Both the position numbers and the translations under genes were made by a program. From CATOSD01 sp034422735 (GTDB lineage Bacteria; Chloroflexota; Dehalococcoidia; Lucifugimonadales; CATOSD01), in contig DAOUJL010000072.1 of the NCBI GenBank assembly GCA_034422735.1, positions 1 through 64,000 on the forward strand: DNA of 64,000 bases, given 5' to 3'. Every line of letters starts with the position of its first letter. Within the stretch, counting starts at the first letter, position 1. The notes under the pieces are model-generated. The model ran no database searches. It saw only the letters and a program-made list of their open reading frames with translations, and was not told where the DNA came from. This document shows, one piece after another, positions 32,500-40,462 of the stretch.

Positions 32500-34032
32500 T
32501 TGCTTACCAGTTGGGCCGTTACCACACTCAGCGAAGCCTGCGTCGTTAACCCAGGCTTCCTTAGCGAGACCGTTAATGACGATTGCGAAGTATCCTTTGT
32601 CCCCATGGCCGCTGTCGAGGCCGGGACGGGCAGGCTCAATGCAACCCAAAAGAGGCCTTATGGAGAAGTCCGCAAGGGTTACACTAGATTCTCGGAAGGT
32701 GATGTCTTGTTTGCCAAGATCACGCCTTCTATGGAGAACGGCAAGATAGCCATTGCGAAAGGGTTGGCCAACGGTGGTGGCTGCGGCTCGACCGAGTTCC
32801 ACGTCTTGCGCCCAGAAAGAGGCGTCGTAGACAGCTTCCTACTGTACTTTCTACTTCAAGATTCATTCCGTGCTGAAGCACGGCGCCACATGGGAGGCAC
32901 GGCAGGACAATTGCGAGTGCCGTCAGGGTTCCTGGAAGATGCCACACTCCCCCTTGCACCCCTCGCCGAGCAGCGACGCATCGTCGCCGCTATCGAGCAG
33001 CACTTCACGCGCCTGGACGCCGCCGTTGCCGCGCTGGAGCGGGCGCAGGCCAACCTCAGGCGTTACCGCGCCAGCGTGCTGAAGGTCGCCTGCGAGGGCC
33101 GACTGGCGCCGACCGAGGCGGAGCTTGCCCGCGACGAGGGGCGCGAGTACGAGACCGCCGACGCGCTGTTGGAGCGCATCCTTGCCGAGCGCCGCGCCCG
33201 ATGGGAGGCGCAAGCCAAGAGTAGCCGCAAGTACAAGGAGCCTGTCGCGCCGGACACGTCGGACCTGCCGGAGTTGCCGGAAGGGTGGGCGTGGGCGTCG
33301 TTAGCCCAACTAGGCGAGGTGCGACTGGGGCGTCAGCGGTCGCCCAAGAGAGCAGTCGGACCAAACATGCGGCCATACCTGCGGGCCGCAAATGTTACGT
33401 GGGATGGCCTCGACCTTTCCAGTGTCAAGGAGATGGACTTCAATCCGAAAGAGTTCGAGTCGTATCGGTTGCGCAAGGGTGACATCCTCCTGGGGGAGGC
33501 GTCCGGTAGTGTCGATGAGGTGGGGAAGCCCGCGATTTGGGAAGGACAGATTGACGGCTGCTGCTTTCAGAACACGCTCATTCGAGTCAGGGCATATTCT
33601 AAGGTGGTCCCATATCTTCACATTCGTCTCTTGTCTGACGCCCGCTCAGGCGCCTTAGGTCGAGCGGCTCGAGGTGTAGGCATTCACCATCTCGGCGCTC
33701 AGCGAACGGCGGCTTGGGGCGTTGCCCTTCCGCCCTTGGCCGAACAACGCCGTATCGTCGCCGAGGTGGAGCGCCGCCTGTCGGTGGTGGCGCAGGCTGA
33801 GGCGTCGGTCGAGGCGAACCTGGCGCGCGCCGAACGGCTGCGGCAGAGCATCCTCAAGCGGGCGTTCGCGGGGGAGTTGGTACCGCAAGACCCGGACGAC
33901 GAGCCCGCGTCGGCGCTGCTGGCGCGCATCAAGGCGGAGCGCGAGGCGGCGCAGGCGGCGGAGAAGGCGGCCCGCAAGCCGAGACGCCGACGCTCCGGCA
34001 AGGTCCGCGCTCGAAAGGCAACTGCCCGATGA
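32500..34032 (+). CDS. hsdS: Type I R-M specificity subunit (HsdS)
   Basis: The DNA-recognition subunit, about 510 aa, with two target-recognition domains and two conserved helical regions. The latter are PLAPLAEQRRIVAAIEQHF plus RYRASVLKVACEGRL (about 180-240) and LPPLAEQRRIVAEVERRL plus RQSILKRAFAGELV (near 440-490). I place the start at TTG 32500, five bases after the previous stop, since the product then begins with SWAVTTLSEA as HsdS proteins do; an ATG at 32410 would overlap the previous gene by 85 bases. The first recognition domain is AT-richer than the second, as expected from domain swapping. The tail is Arg/Lys-rich. The bipartite target cannot be predicted by eye. Confidence 0.88.
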   Translation: MLTSWAVTTLSEACVVNPGFLSETVNDDCEVSFVPMAAVEAGTGRLNATQKRPYGEVRKGYTRFSEGDVLFAKITPSMENGKIAIAKGLANGGGCGSTEFHVLRPERGVVDSFLLYFLLQDSFRAEARRHMGGTAGQLRVPSGFLEDATLPLAPLAEQRRIVAAIEQHFTRLDAAVAALERAQANLRRYRASVLKVACEGRLAPTEAELARDEGREYETADALLERILAERRARWEAQAKSSRKYKEPVAPDTSDLPELPEGWAWASLAQLGEVRLGRQRSPKRAVGPNMRPYLRAANVTWDGLDLSSVKEMDFNPKEFESYRLRKGDILLGEASGSVDEVGKPAIWEGQIDGCCFQNTLIRVRAYSKVVPYLHIRLLSDARSGALGRAARGVGIHHLGAQRTAAWGVALPPLAEQRRIVAEVERRLSVVAQAEASVEANLARAERLRQSILKRAFAGELVPQDPDDEPASALLARIKAEREAAQAAEKAARKPRRRRSGKVRARKATAR

Positions 34033-35495
34033 CTACATCTACCAACGTCGGCCAGAAGCTGTGGACCTACTGCAACGTGCTGCGGGACGCGGGCCTGTCC
34101 TACGGCGACTATCTGGAGCAGATCACGTACCTGCTGTTCCTCAAGATGATGCACGAACGAACGCAGTTGCCCTATTCACCGCCGGACGACGACTTCAAGG
34201 GCATTCCCGATGGCTACGACTGGCCCAGCCTGCTGGCACGAGACGGCGCGGAGCTGGAGTCTCACTACCGCGCCACGCTGGAGAAGCTGGGAGGGGAGAA
34301 GGGCACGCTGGGCGTGATTTTCGGCAAGGCGCAAAACCGCATACAGGATCCGGCCATGCTGACCCGGCTCATCAAGGACCTGATAGACAGCGAGAACTGG
34401 CTGTCCCTCAGCGCGGACGTGAAGGGCGAGGCCTACGAGTCGCTGCTGGAGCGCAACGCCCAGGACGTGAAGACCGGCGCGGGGCAGTACTTCACGCCGC
34501 GCCCGCTCATCCAGGCCATGGTGGAGGTGATGCGTCCGGGGCCGGACATGACCATCTGCGATCCGGCGTGCGGCACGGGCGGCTTCCTGCTGGCGGCCCA
34601 CGACTACATCGTGGGAAACAACCCCAGCATGGACGCGGGCCAGAAGTCCCACCTGCGGGATAATGCGCTGCACGGCTGGGAGATTGTGGACGGGGCGGCG
34701 CGCCTGGGCGCTATGAACCTGTACCTGAACGGCATCGGCGGCGACAAGACGAACATCACGGTCGACGACAGCCTTCGCGATCAGCCGAGCGACCACTACG
34801 ACATGGTGCTGACCAATCCACCCTTCGGCAGCAAGTCCAGCCTCACCTTCGTCACCGAGGAGGGCAAGTCCGAGCGAAAAAGCGAAAGGGTGGCACGTAC
34901 CGATTTCTGGGCGACCACCAGCAACAAGCAGCTCAACTTCCTCCAGCACGTCCGCTCGCTGCTAAAGATTGACGGCAGGGCGACCATCGTGGTGCCGGAC
35001 AACGTGCTGTTCGAGGGCGGTGCGGGCGAGACGATCCGCCGCAAGTTGCTGGCCGAGTGCGACGTGCACACGCTGCTGCGGCTGCCCACCGGCGTCTTCT
35101 ACGCGCAGGGCGTCAAGGCCAACGTGCTGTTCTTCGACCGCAAGCCGGCCAGGGAGACGCCCTGGACACGCGAGTTGTGGATATACGACCTGCGAACGAA
35201 CCTCCACTTCACTCGCGTCCAGAAGCCGCTCACGCGCGCCGACCTGGACGACTTCGTGGCTCGCTACAACGCCGACAACCGGCTGGACCGCCGGGAGTCC
35301 GAGCGCTTCCGCCGCTTCAGTTACGACGATCTGACCAAGCGGGACAAGGCGAACCTGGACATCTTCTGGCTGCGCGACGAGAGCATCGAGGACACTGCGA
35401 ATCTGCCGCCCCCGGACGAGTTGGCAGCGGAGATAGTCGAGGACCTGCGGGCGGCGCTGGAGCAACTGGAGGACATCGCCAGCGAGTTGGCGTAG
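34029..35495 (+). CDS. hsdM: Type I R-M methyltransferase subunit (HsdM)
   Basis: An N6-adenine methyltransferase subunit of 488 aa. It has the N-terminal helical domain (TYLLFLKMMHER), the SAM-binding motif DPACGTGGF at 178-186 and the catalytic NPPF at 263-266. GQYFTPRPLIQAMV before motif I is also diagnostic. It overlaps hsdS by four bases (ATGA), so translation is coupled. The order R, extras, S, M is less usual than R-M-S. All key residues are present. Confidence 0.94.
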   Translation: MTTSTNVGQKLWTYCNVLRDAGLSYGDYLEQITYLLFLKMMHERTQLPYSPPDDDFKGIPDGYDWPSLLARDGAELESHYRATLEKLGGEKGTLGVIFGKAQNRIQDPAMLTRLIKDLIDSENWLSLSADVKGEAYESLLERNAQDVKTGAGQYFTPRPLIQAMVEVMRPGPDMTICDPACGTGGFLLAAHDYIVGNNPSMDAGQKSHLRDNALHGWEIVDGAARLGAMNLYLNGIGGDKTNITVDDSLRDQPSDHYDMVLTNPPFGSKSSLTFVTEEGKSERKSERVARTDFWATTSNKQLNFLQHVRSLLKIDGRATIVVPDNVLFEGGAGETIRRKLLAECDVHTLLRLPTGVFYAQGVKANVLFFDRKPARETPWTRELWIYDLRTNLHFTRVQKPLTRADLDDFVARYNADNRLDRRESERFRRFSYDDLTKRDKANLDIFWLRDESIEDTANLPPPDELAAEIVEDLRAALEQLEDIASELA

Positions 35496-35544
35496 CCCGC
35501 CGCCCCGTGCTAACCTGAACGCCACCCGCAACCAGGAGGCCCCC

Positions 35545-37095
35545 ATGCCGAACCGTTACCCCGTCATCGTAGTCGGCGGCGGCCACAACGGCCTCGTCGC
35601 CGCGAACTACCTCGCGCAGTCCGGCATCCGCTCGCTGGTGCTGGAGCGGCGCGACTTCGTCGGCGGCGCTTGCGTCACCGAAGAACTCTTCCCCGGCTTC
35701 CGTGTCTCGAGCTGCTCATACATCTGCCACATGCTCCAGGACAAGGTGATCGACGACCTCGAGCTCCGCGACCACGGCTTCGACGTCCACTACCTTGAGC
35801 CGTCCCGCTTCCAGCCCTTCCCCAACGGCGACTACCTGCTCGGCTGGCACGACGACGACCGCACCGCCGCCGAGGTCCGCCGCATCTCCCCCGCCGACGC
35901 CGACCGCCTGCCGGAGTGGTTCGCCTTCTGGGAGCGCGCCTGCGGCATCCTGCACCGCCACTTCCTCGAAGAGCCGCCCACACTCGCCGAGGTCGCCGCC
36001 TCGGTGCGCGGCACCCCTGACGAGTCTGTCTTCGAGCGTATGCTCACCGGCAACATGAAGGACCTGGTGGAAGAGTTCTTCCAGTCCCCCACAATCCGCG
36101 GCGCCTACATCGACGCCCAGGACGCCGGCGACGTGCGCGCGCCCGGCAGCATCATGGCCGTCGCCTACATCAAGACCGGCATGTTCAACGACGACCGCAA
36201 CGTCGGTATCCCTCTCGGCGGCATGGGCGGCATCACCCAGGCCATGGCCCGGGCGGCCCAGTCGCGGGGCGTCGAGATCCGCACCGGCGCCGAGATCGAC
36301 CGCATCACCGTGGCCAACGGCCGCGCCACCGGCGTACTGCTCACCACCGGCGAGCACATCGAGGCCGACGTCGTGCTATCCAACGCCGACCCCAAGCGCA
36401 CCTTCCTGTCCCTCGTCGACCAAGAGGCGCTGGAGCCCGAGTTCGTCGACCGCGTCAAGCGCTACAAGACCAACGTGTCGTATCTCAAGTTCCACTGCGC
36501 CCTCAGCGAGGTGCCCGACTTCTCCGCCCACCTCGGCGACGGCTTCGACCCGCGCTACCTCGCGCAGACCCGGATCTGCCCGTCCATCGAGTACTTCGAG
36601 CGCAGTTGGGACGAGGCCCGCCGCGGCCTGCCGCCCACCGCGCCCGTCATGCACATCCAGATCCCGTCCGTCTACGACACCTCTCTGACGCCGCCCGGCA
36701 AGCACGTCATGTCCATCTGGGCGCTCTACGCCCCCGTCACGCTGGCCGACGGCTGCTGGGACGACGAGAAGCAGGCCACCGGCGAGCGCATGATCGACAT
36801 CATCGACGGCTACGCGCCCAACTTCCGCGACTCGATCATCGACTGGGAGCTGTTCACCCCGCAGGACCTCGAGCGCCGCGTGTACCTGACCGACGGCAAT
36901 ATCCGCCACCTCGACGTGACCTCGGAGCAGTTGCTCACCCAGCGCCCCAACCACCGGCGCTCCGGCTACGGCACGCCGGTAGACGGCCTCTACCTGTGCG
37001 GCGGCGGCACCCACCCCGGCGGCGAGGTCACCGGCGCCCCCGGCCACAACGCCGCCATGGCCGTCCTCCGCGACTGGGAAGTGCGGGTGTCGTGA
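35545..37095 (+). CDS. FAD-dependent oxidoreductase, PYROXD2/phytoene-desaturase-like
   Basis: A 516-aa flavoprotein with the N-terminal dinucleotide motif VIVVGGGHNGLVAANYLAQ and VLERRDFVGGACVTEELFPG, typical of the PYROXD2/CrtI-related group. GGMGGITQAMARAA and the C-terminal GLYLCGGGTHPGGEVTGAPG complete the FAD-binding signature. AGGAGG lies seven bases before the ATG. The reaction and substrate of this group in bacteria are unknown; carotenoid desaturation is unlikely without neighbouring crt genes. Composition matches the core genome, unlike the R-M operon just upstream. Confidence 0.88.
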   Translation: MPNRYPVIVVGGGHNGLVAANYLAQSGIRSLVLERRDFVGGACVTEELFPGFRVSSCSYICHMLQDKVIDDLELRDHGFDVHYLEPSRFQPFPNGDYLLGWHDDDRTAAEVRRISPADADRLPEWFAFWERACGILHRHFLEEPPTLAEVAASVRGTPDESVFERMLTGNMKDLVEEFFQSPTIRGAYIDAQDAGDVRAPGSIMAVAYIKTGMFNDDRNVGIPLGGMGGITQAMARAAQSRGVEIRTGAEIDRITVANGRATGVLLTTGEHIEADVVLSNADPKRTFLSLVDQEALEPEFVDRVKRYKTNVSYLKFHCALSEVPDFSAHLGDGFDPRYLAQTRICPSIEYFERSWDEARRGLPPTAPVMHIQIPSVYDTSLTPPGKHVMSIWALYAPVTLADGCWDDEKQATGERMIDIIDGYAPNFRDSIIDWELFTPQDLERRVYLTDGNIRHLDVTSEQLLTQRPNHRRSGYGTPVDGLYLCGGGTHPGGEVTGAPGHNAAMAVLRDWEVRVS

Positions 37096-37164
37096 CGGGA
37101 GTGGGATAGTAAGGCGCGATCCCTCAGGGAAAGGTGACAGGAGTTGATTTCACTCCATTCAAGT

Positions 37165-37186
37165 GTTTATCTGTAAACAGATAAAC
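37165..37186. promoter_or_regulatory. Perfect operator-like inverted repeat
   Basis: GTTTATCTGT and ACAGATAAAC with a two-base centre, 25 bases before the next start codon. Strictly palindromic AT-rich sites like this are typical operators of self-regulating toxin-antitoxin genes. Confidence 0.6.
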
Positions 37187-37211
37187 GAGTTAAGTCATCG
37201 AGGTGGATGAC

Positions 37212-37715
37212 ATGCCCAATCCCTCAGACCTGTCACGTGTCGCCAAGTCCATCAGGAGCAGGATCGACGGCAAGGCCTTTGAGAGAATCCCTCGCAGGGA
37301 GATCACCGACATTTTGCGAGAAGTCTCCGGTGAGAGTACTACGCGGCTCAAGAGGGCTATGTCGGAAGATCTCGAGCGTAAACTCCTTGAACAAGGAGTT
37401 CGGGTGTTTCCAAGCCTGCAAGAGACGTCCACAGACGACGTAGTTCGCGTATTTCATACGGGAACCGCGTTGGCAAGTCTGGTTGATATGCTTCTGTATC
37501 CCTCAGCCGCGACGGACAGGGAGGTTACCAAAGTGACCTCGAAGATCAACGGTGTGGAAAGCGACCCCGGCGTGAGTAGTGGGCTGATAGACCGGCTCGA
37601 GAGCATATTTGACCAAGTCAGCCTTGGCCGCCTGTACACGGAAGGAGAGGATCTGATCCGTGAGCTCAAGGAGGGACAAGCAGAAGAATACGACCACGGG
37701 CCCATCAGCAAGTGA
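37212..37715 (+). CDS. Protein of unknown family, possible antitoxin/regulator upstream of a PIN fragment
   Basis: A 167-aa helical, charged protein. I chose the ATG at 37212 because AGGTGG lies five bases upstream; a GTG at 37203 is possible. The N-terminal third (IPRREITDILREVSGESTTR) might hold a DNA-binding helix pair, but I do not recognise a family. It is preceded by a perfect palindrome and overlaps a truncated PIN-domain ORF by four bases (GTGA). This layout is that of a VapB-VapC pair, although the protein is longer than most VapB antitoxins. The role is inferred from context alone. Confidence 0.6.
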   Translation: MPNPSDLSRVAKSIRSRIDGKAFERIPRREITDILREVSGESTTRLKRAMSEDLERKLLEQGVRVFPSLQETSTDDVVRVFHTGTALASLVDMLLYPSAATDREVTKVTSKINGVESDPGVSSGLIDRLESIFDQVSLGRLYTEGEDLIRELKEGQAEEYDHGPISK

Positions 37716-37855
37716 ACGGGTCCGTGGTAGTCGATGCCAGTCTCGCATTCAAGTGGATAGTCGACGAAGAGTATGCCGATGAACGTCTGTGGAACTCGGT
37801 AAGGTCGAATGTCGATTGGGTGCGCTGGATAGGCACCCGGCAACCTGCTTCCTAG
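37712..37855 (+). pseudogene. Truncated PIN-domain (VapC-like) toxin
   Basis: GTG at 37712 overlaps the stop of the previous gene. The first 25 residues (SVVVDASLAFKWIVDEEYAD) are a clear PIN-domain start with the first catalytic aspartate in VVDAS. Homology ends near residue 28 and the frame stops at 37855, only two bases before birA; normal VapC is about 130 aa. The toxin was therefore deleted when the birA region was joined. Confidence 0.75.
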
Positions 37856-37857
37856 AC

Positions 37858-38667
37858 ATGGCCCGCGACCTCACTGACCCCAACACGCCTCCCCCACCCC
37901 TCGACGCCGCCCGCGTTTCCCGCGCCCTCTCCCACCGCGTCATCGGCAGCCGCATCGACCACCACACCCTCGTCGGCTCCACCATGGACGAGGCGCGCGA
38001 CCTTGCCGAGGGCGGCGCGGCGGAGGGCGTCGTCGTCGCCACCGAGGAGCAGTCCGCCGGGCGGGGACGCTTCAACCGCGCCTGGGTATCACCGCGCGGC
38101 CAGAACCTGCATCTCACCGCGCTGCTCAGGCCCACCGCAGCCCAGCTCCCCTTCGTCAACATGGCCGCGACCCTCGCCACGGCCCACGCCGCGTCCCGGT
38201 ACTGCGACTCCCAGGCCGCCGTCAAGTGGCCCAACGACGTGCGGATAGGCGGACGCAAGATAGCGGGCATCCTCATCGAGACCGCCGCCTCCGGCCAGGG
38301 CCTCGCCTACGCCCTCGTCGGCATAGGCGTAAACGTGAATTTCGACCCCGCCGACCACCCGGAGATCGCCGACCTCGCCACCAGCATCCGCAGGGAGACC
38401 GGCCGCCCCGCCGACCGCTCGGCCGTCCTGGAGACGCTCCTTGCCCGCTTCGACGACCTGTACGCCGAGGTGCGGCGCGGGGAGTCGCTCACCGAGCGCT
38501 GGGCCGCCACGCTGGAGACGCTTGGCCGCCGCGTGCGCCTGGACTGGCAGGGCCGCGAGGTCGAGGGTCTCGCCGAGTCCGTGGACGACCGCGGCAACCT
38601 CGTGCTCAGACTCGCCGACGGCTCCGCCTTCACCGCCGTCGCAGGCGAGGTGACATCGCAGACGTAG
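37858..38667 (+). CDS. birA: Biotin-[acetyl-CoA carboxylase] ligase (BirA without repressor domain)
   Basis: A 269-aa ligase that attaches biotin to biotin carboxyl carrier protein. The biotinyl-AMP site GRGRFNRAWVSP, VKWPNDV and GRKIAGILIE are all present, followed by the small C-terminal SH3-like domain (VRLDWQGREVEGLAESV). No N-terminal winged helix is present, so this is a class I ligase without repressor activity. I chose the ATG at 37858; the open frame reaches back to 37789 but that part is antitoxin/PIN debris. No clear ribosome-binding site remains, perhaps because of the joint just upstream. It supplies the acetyl-CoA carboxylase whose carboxyltransferase is encoded at 52.3-54.2 kb. 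Confidence 0.9.
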   Translation: MARDLTDPNTPPPPLDAARVSRALSHRVIGSRIDHHTLVGSTMDEARDLAEGGAAEGVVVATEEQSAGRGRFNRAWVSPRGQNLHLTALLRPTAAQLPFVNMAATLATAHAASRYCDSQAAVKWPNDVRIGGRKIAGILIETAASGQGLAYALVGIGVNVNFDPADHPEIADLATSIRRETGRPADRSAVLETLLARFDDLYAEVRRGESLTERWAATLETLGRRVRLDWQGREVEGLAESVDDRGNLVLRLADGSAFTAVAGEVTSQT

Positions 38668-38727
38668 GGCTACGGGGGGAACCCTAACCTGATACACTAC
38701 CTTCGCCATCTACACTAGGAGGAAGCT

Positions 38728-39531
38728 ATGCTCGAGAAACTCAGCCTGGACGGCAAGTCCATTGTCATCACGGGCGGCGGTACCGGCCTGGGCCGGGAGA
38801 TGTCGCTCGCGATGGCCCGCGCCGGCGCCGACCTGGCGATAGCGTCGCGGCGTCTCGGCCCGATAGAGGAAGTCGCCGACAGAGTGCGCGAGCTGGGCCG
38901 CAACGCCATCACCGTCTCCACCGACGTCACCGACTCGTCCCAGGTCGACAGCCTCATCGAGCGCTCCCTCGCCGAGTTCGGCAAGATCGACGTGCTCATC
39001 AACAACGCTGGCATCGTGCGCGGCCAGGGCGCGATTCCCCTGTGGGACATCACCGACGAGGACTGGCGGCTGGGCATGGACACCAACATCACCGGCTCGC
39101 TGTACTGCTCCCGCGCCGTCTCCCGCCACATGGTCGACCGTGGACGCGGCAAGATCATCAACGTCTCCTCAGGGTTCGGGCTGCGCGGCGGGCGCGACAA
39201 CTTCATGTACACCTGCGCCAAGGGCGCGGTGCTGCAGCTCACCCGCACGCTCGCGACCAGCCTCGGCAGGTACGGCATCACCAGCACCTGCATAGTGCCC
39301 GGCTTCATCCCAACCGAGGGCACCCGCGAAGACCGCATGAACCTGCCCGCCGGCCGCTTCATTCCCCTCGGCCGCGTCGGCGACCCGCCTGAGATAGGCG
39401 CGACCGCGGTCTTCCTGGCGTCGGACGCCTCCGACTACATGAACGGCGAGATGATCCACGTGGACGGCGGCGCGCTCGCGGGCGGCTACGCCCCCACCGG
39501 CTACGCCCCAGAAATAGCGCTCAACGCATGA
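38728..39531 (+). CDS. Short-chain dehydrogenase/reductase (classical SDR)
   Basis: A 267-aa SDR with all classical motifs: the cofactor loop TGGGTGLG (about 16-23), NNAG in VLINNAGIV, the catalytic serine in INVSSGFG and the YTCAK pair (Tyr-x-x-x-Lys). The end MIHVDGGALAGG is typical of the FabG/gluconate-5-dehydrogenase branch. AGGAGG lies before the ATG. The cofactor is NAD(P)H; the acidic or basic residue that decides between the two is not clear. A degenerate paralogue follows after an R1 repeat. Confidence 0.9.
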   Translation: MLEKLSLDGKSIVITGGGTGLGREMSLAMARAGADLAIASRRLGPIEEVADRVRELGRNAITVSTDVTDSSQVDSLIERSLAEFGKIDVLINNAGIVRGQGAIPLWDITDEDWRLGMDTNITGSLYCSRAVSRHMVDRGRGKIINVSSGFGLRGGRDNFMYTCAKGAVLQLTRTLATSLGRYGITSTCIVPGFIPTEGTREDRMNLPAGRFIPLGRVGDPPEIGATAVFLASDASDYMNGEMIHVDGGALAGGYAPTGYAPEIALNA

Positions 39532-39571
39532 TCCCTTCCCCCTTGATGGGGGAAGGTTAGGATGGGGGTGA
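39532..39571 (+). repeat. R1 dispersed hairpin repeat
   Basis: Begins at the base after the TGA of the SDR gene: CCCTTCCCCC-TTGAT-GGGGGAAGG then TTAGGATGGGGGTGA. It is the main content of the gap between the two SDR genes. Confidence 0.9.
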
Positions 39572-39609
39572 AGCCCAGCCACCCCACACTACCCAAGGAG
39601 CCTGAAAAA

Positions 39610-40368
39610 ATGCCCATTCCCGCAGAATGGAACCTAACCGGCAAGGCCGCCCTCATCACCGCGGACAGCCGCGGCTGGACCCCGTACCTCGCGGCAGCCC
39701 TCGCCGAGGCCGGCGCTGACGTCGCCATAGCCGGCGCCGAAGACTCCGACATGCGCGATGCCGCCGCCGCCGTGGAGCGCGAGGGCCGAAGATCCCTGGC
39801 CATCCCCACGGACGTGACCGACGCCGCACAGGTCGGCGCGGCAGTGGACAGCGTCCTGTCCGAGCTCGGCAAGATAGACATCCTCGTGAACAACGCCCGC
39901 GTCGAGTTCGGCAAGCCCTTCCTGGACGTGACCGAAGACGAGTGGCAGCGCGTGATGCAGTTCAACGTAAGGTCGGTGTTCAACTTCTGCCAGGCGGTCG
40001 GCAAGCACATGCTCGGGCAGGGCCGGGGCCGCGTAATCAACATGAACTCCGGCCTCGCCCTGCGCGGCCTGTGGAACTCCACCGCCGCCTGCGCCAGCCA
40101 CGGGGCAGTGCACCAGCTCACCTCCGCGCTTGCGCTGGAGTGGGCGCGCAGCAACATCCGCGTCTGCGGCATCGGAGCCGGCTGGATGACCACCGACGAG
40201 CCGGACCCCGACGCCCAGCCCGACCTGTTGGACCGCTATCTCCCGTCGCGTCGCCGCGGCCATCCGAAGGACCTGTGCGGCCTGCTGGTCTATCTCGCGT
40301 CCGACTCCGACGACTTCGTAACAGGACAGACGGTCTTCATCGACGGCGGCGCGCTCGCGCACGGCTAG
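39610..40368 (+). CDS. Degenerate SDR-family paralogue lacking the catalytic YxxxK
   Basis: A 252-aa protein with the overall SDR fold and DGG ending (VFIDGGALAHG), clearly related to the preceding SDR. The key motifs have changed: the glycine loop reads TADSRGWT instead of TGxxxGxG, NNAG is NNAR, and the segment aligned with YTCAK reads ACASH, so both Tyr and Lys are gone. A serine remains in NMNSGLAL. The frame is intact and has AAGGAG before the ATG at 39610, which argues for a selected, non-catalytic role (for example a partner subunit) rather than a pseudogene. Confidence 0.82.
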   Translation: MPIPAEWNLTGKAALITADSRGWTPYLAAALAEAGADVAIAGAEDSDMRDAAAAVEREGRRSLAIPTDVTDAAQVGAAVDSVLSELGKIDILVNNARVEFGKPFLDVTEDEWQRVMQFNVRSVFNFCQAVGKHMLGQGRGRVINMNSGLALRGLWNSTAACASHGAVHQLTSALALEWARSNIRVCGIGAGWMTTDEPDPDAQPDLLDRYLPSRRRGHPKDLCGLLVYLASDSDDFVTGQTVFIDGGALAHG

Positions 40369-40462
40369 GCGCAGACCCCGCGTCCGTGACCTCCGGCGAG
40401 ATAGCCACACGGCAAAATCCGCTATAATGGACACAGCCGACACTAGGACGCGCAACGCACAC

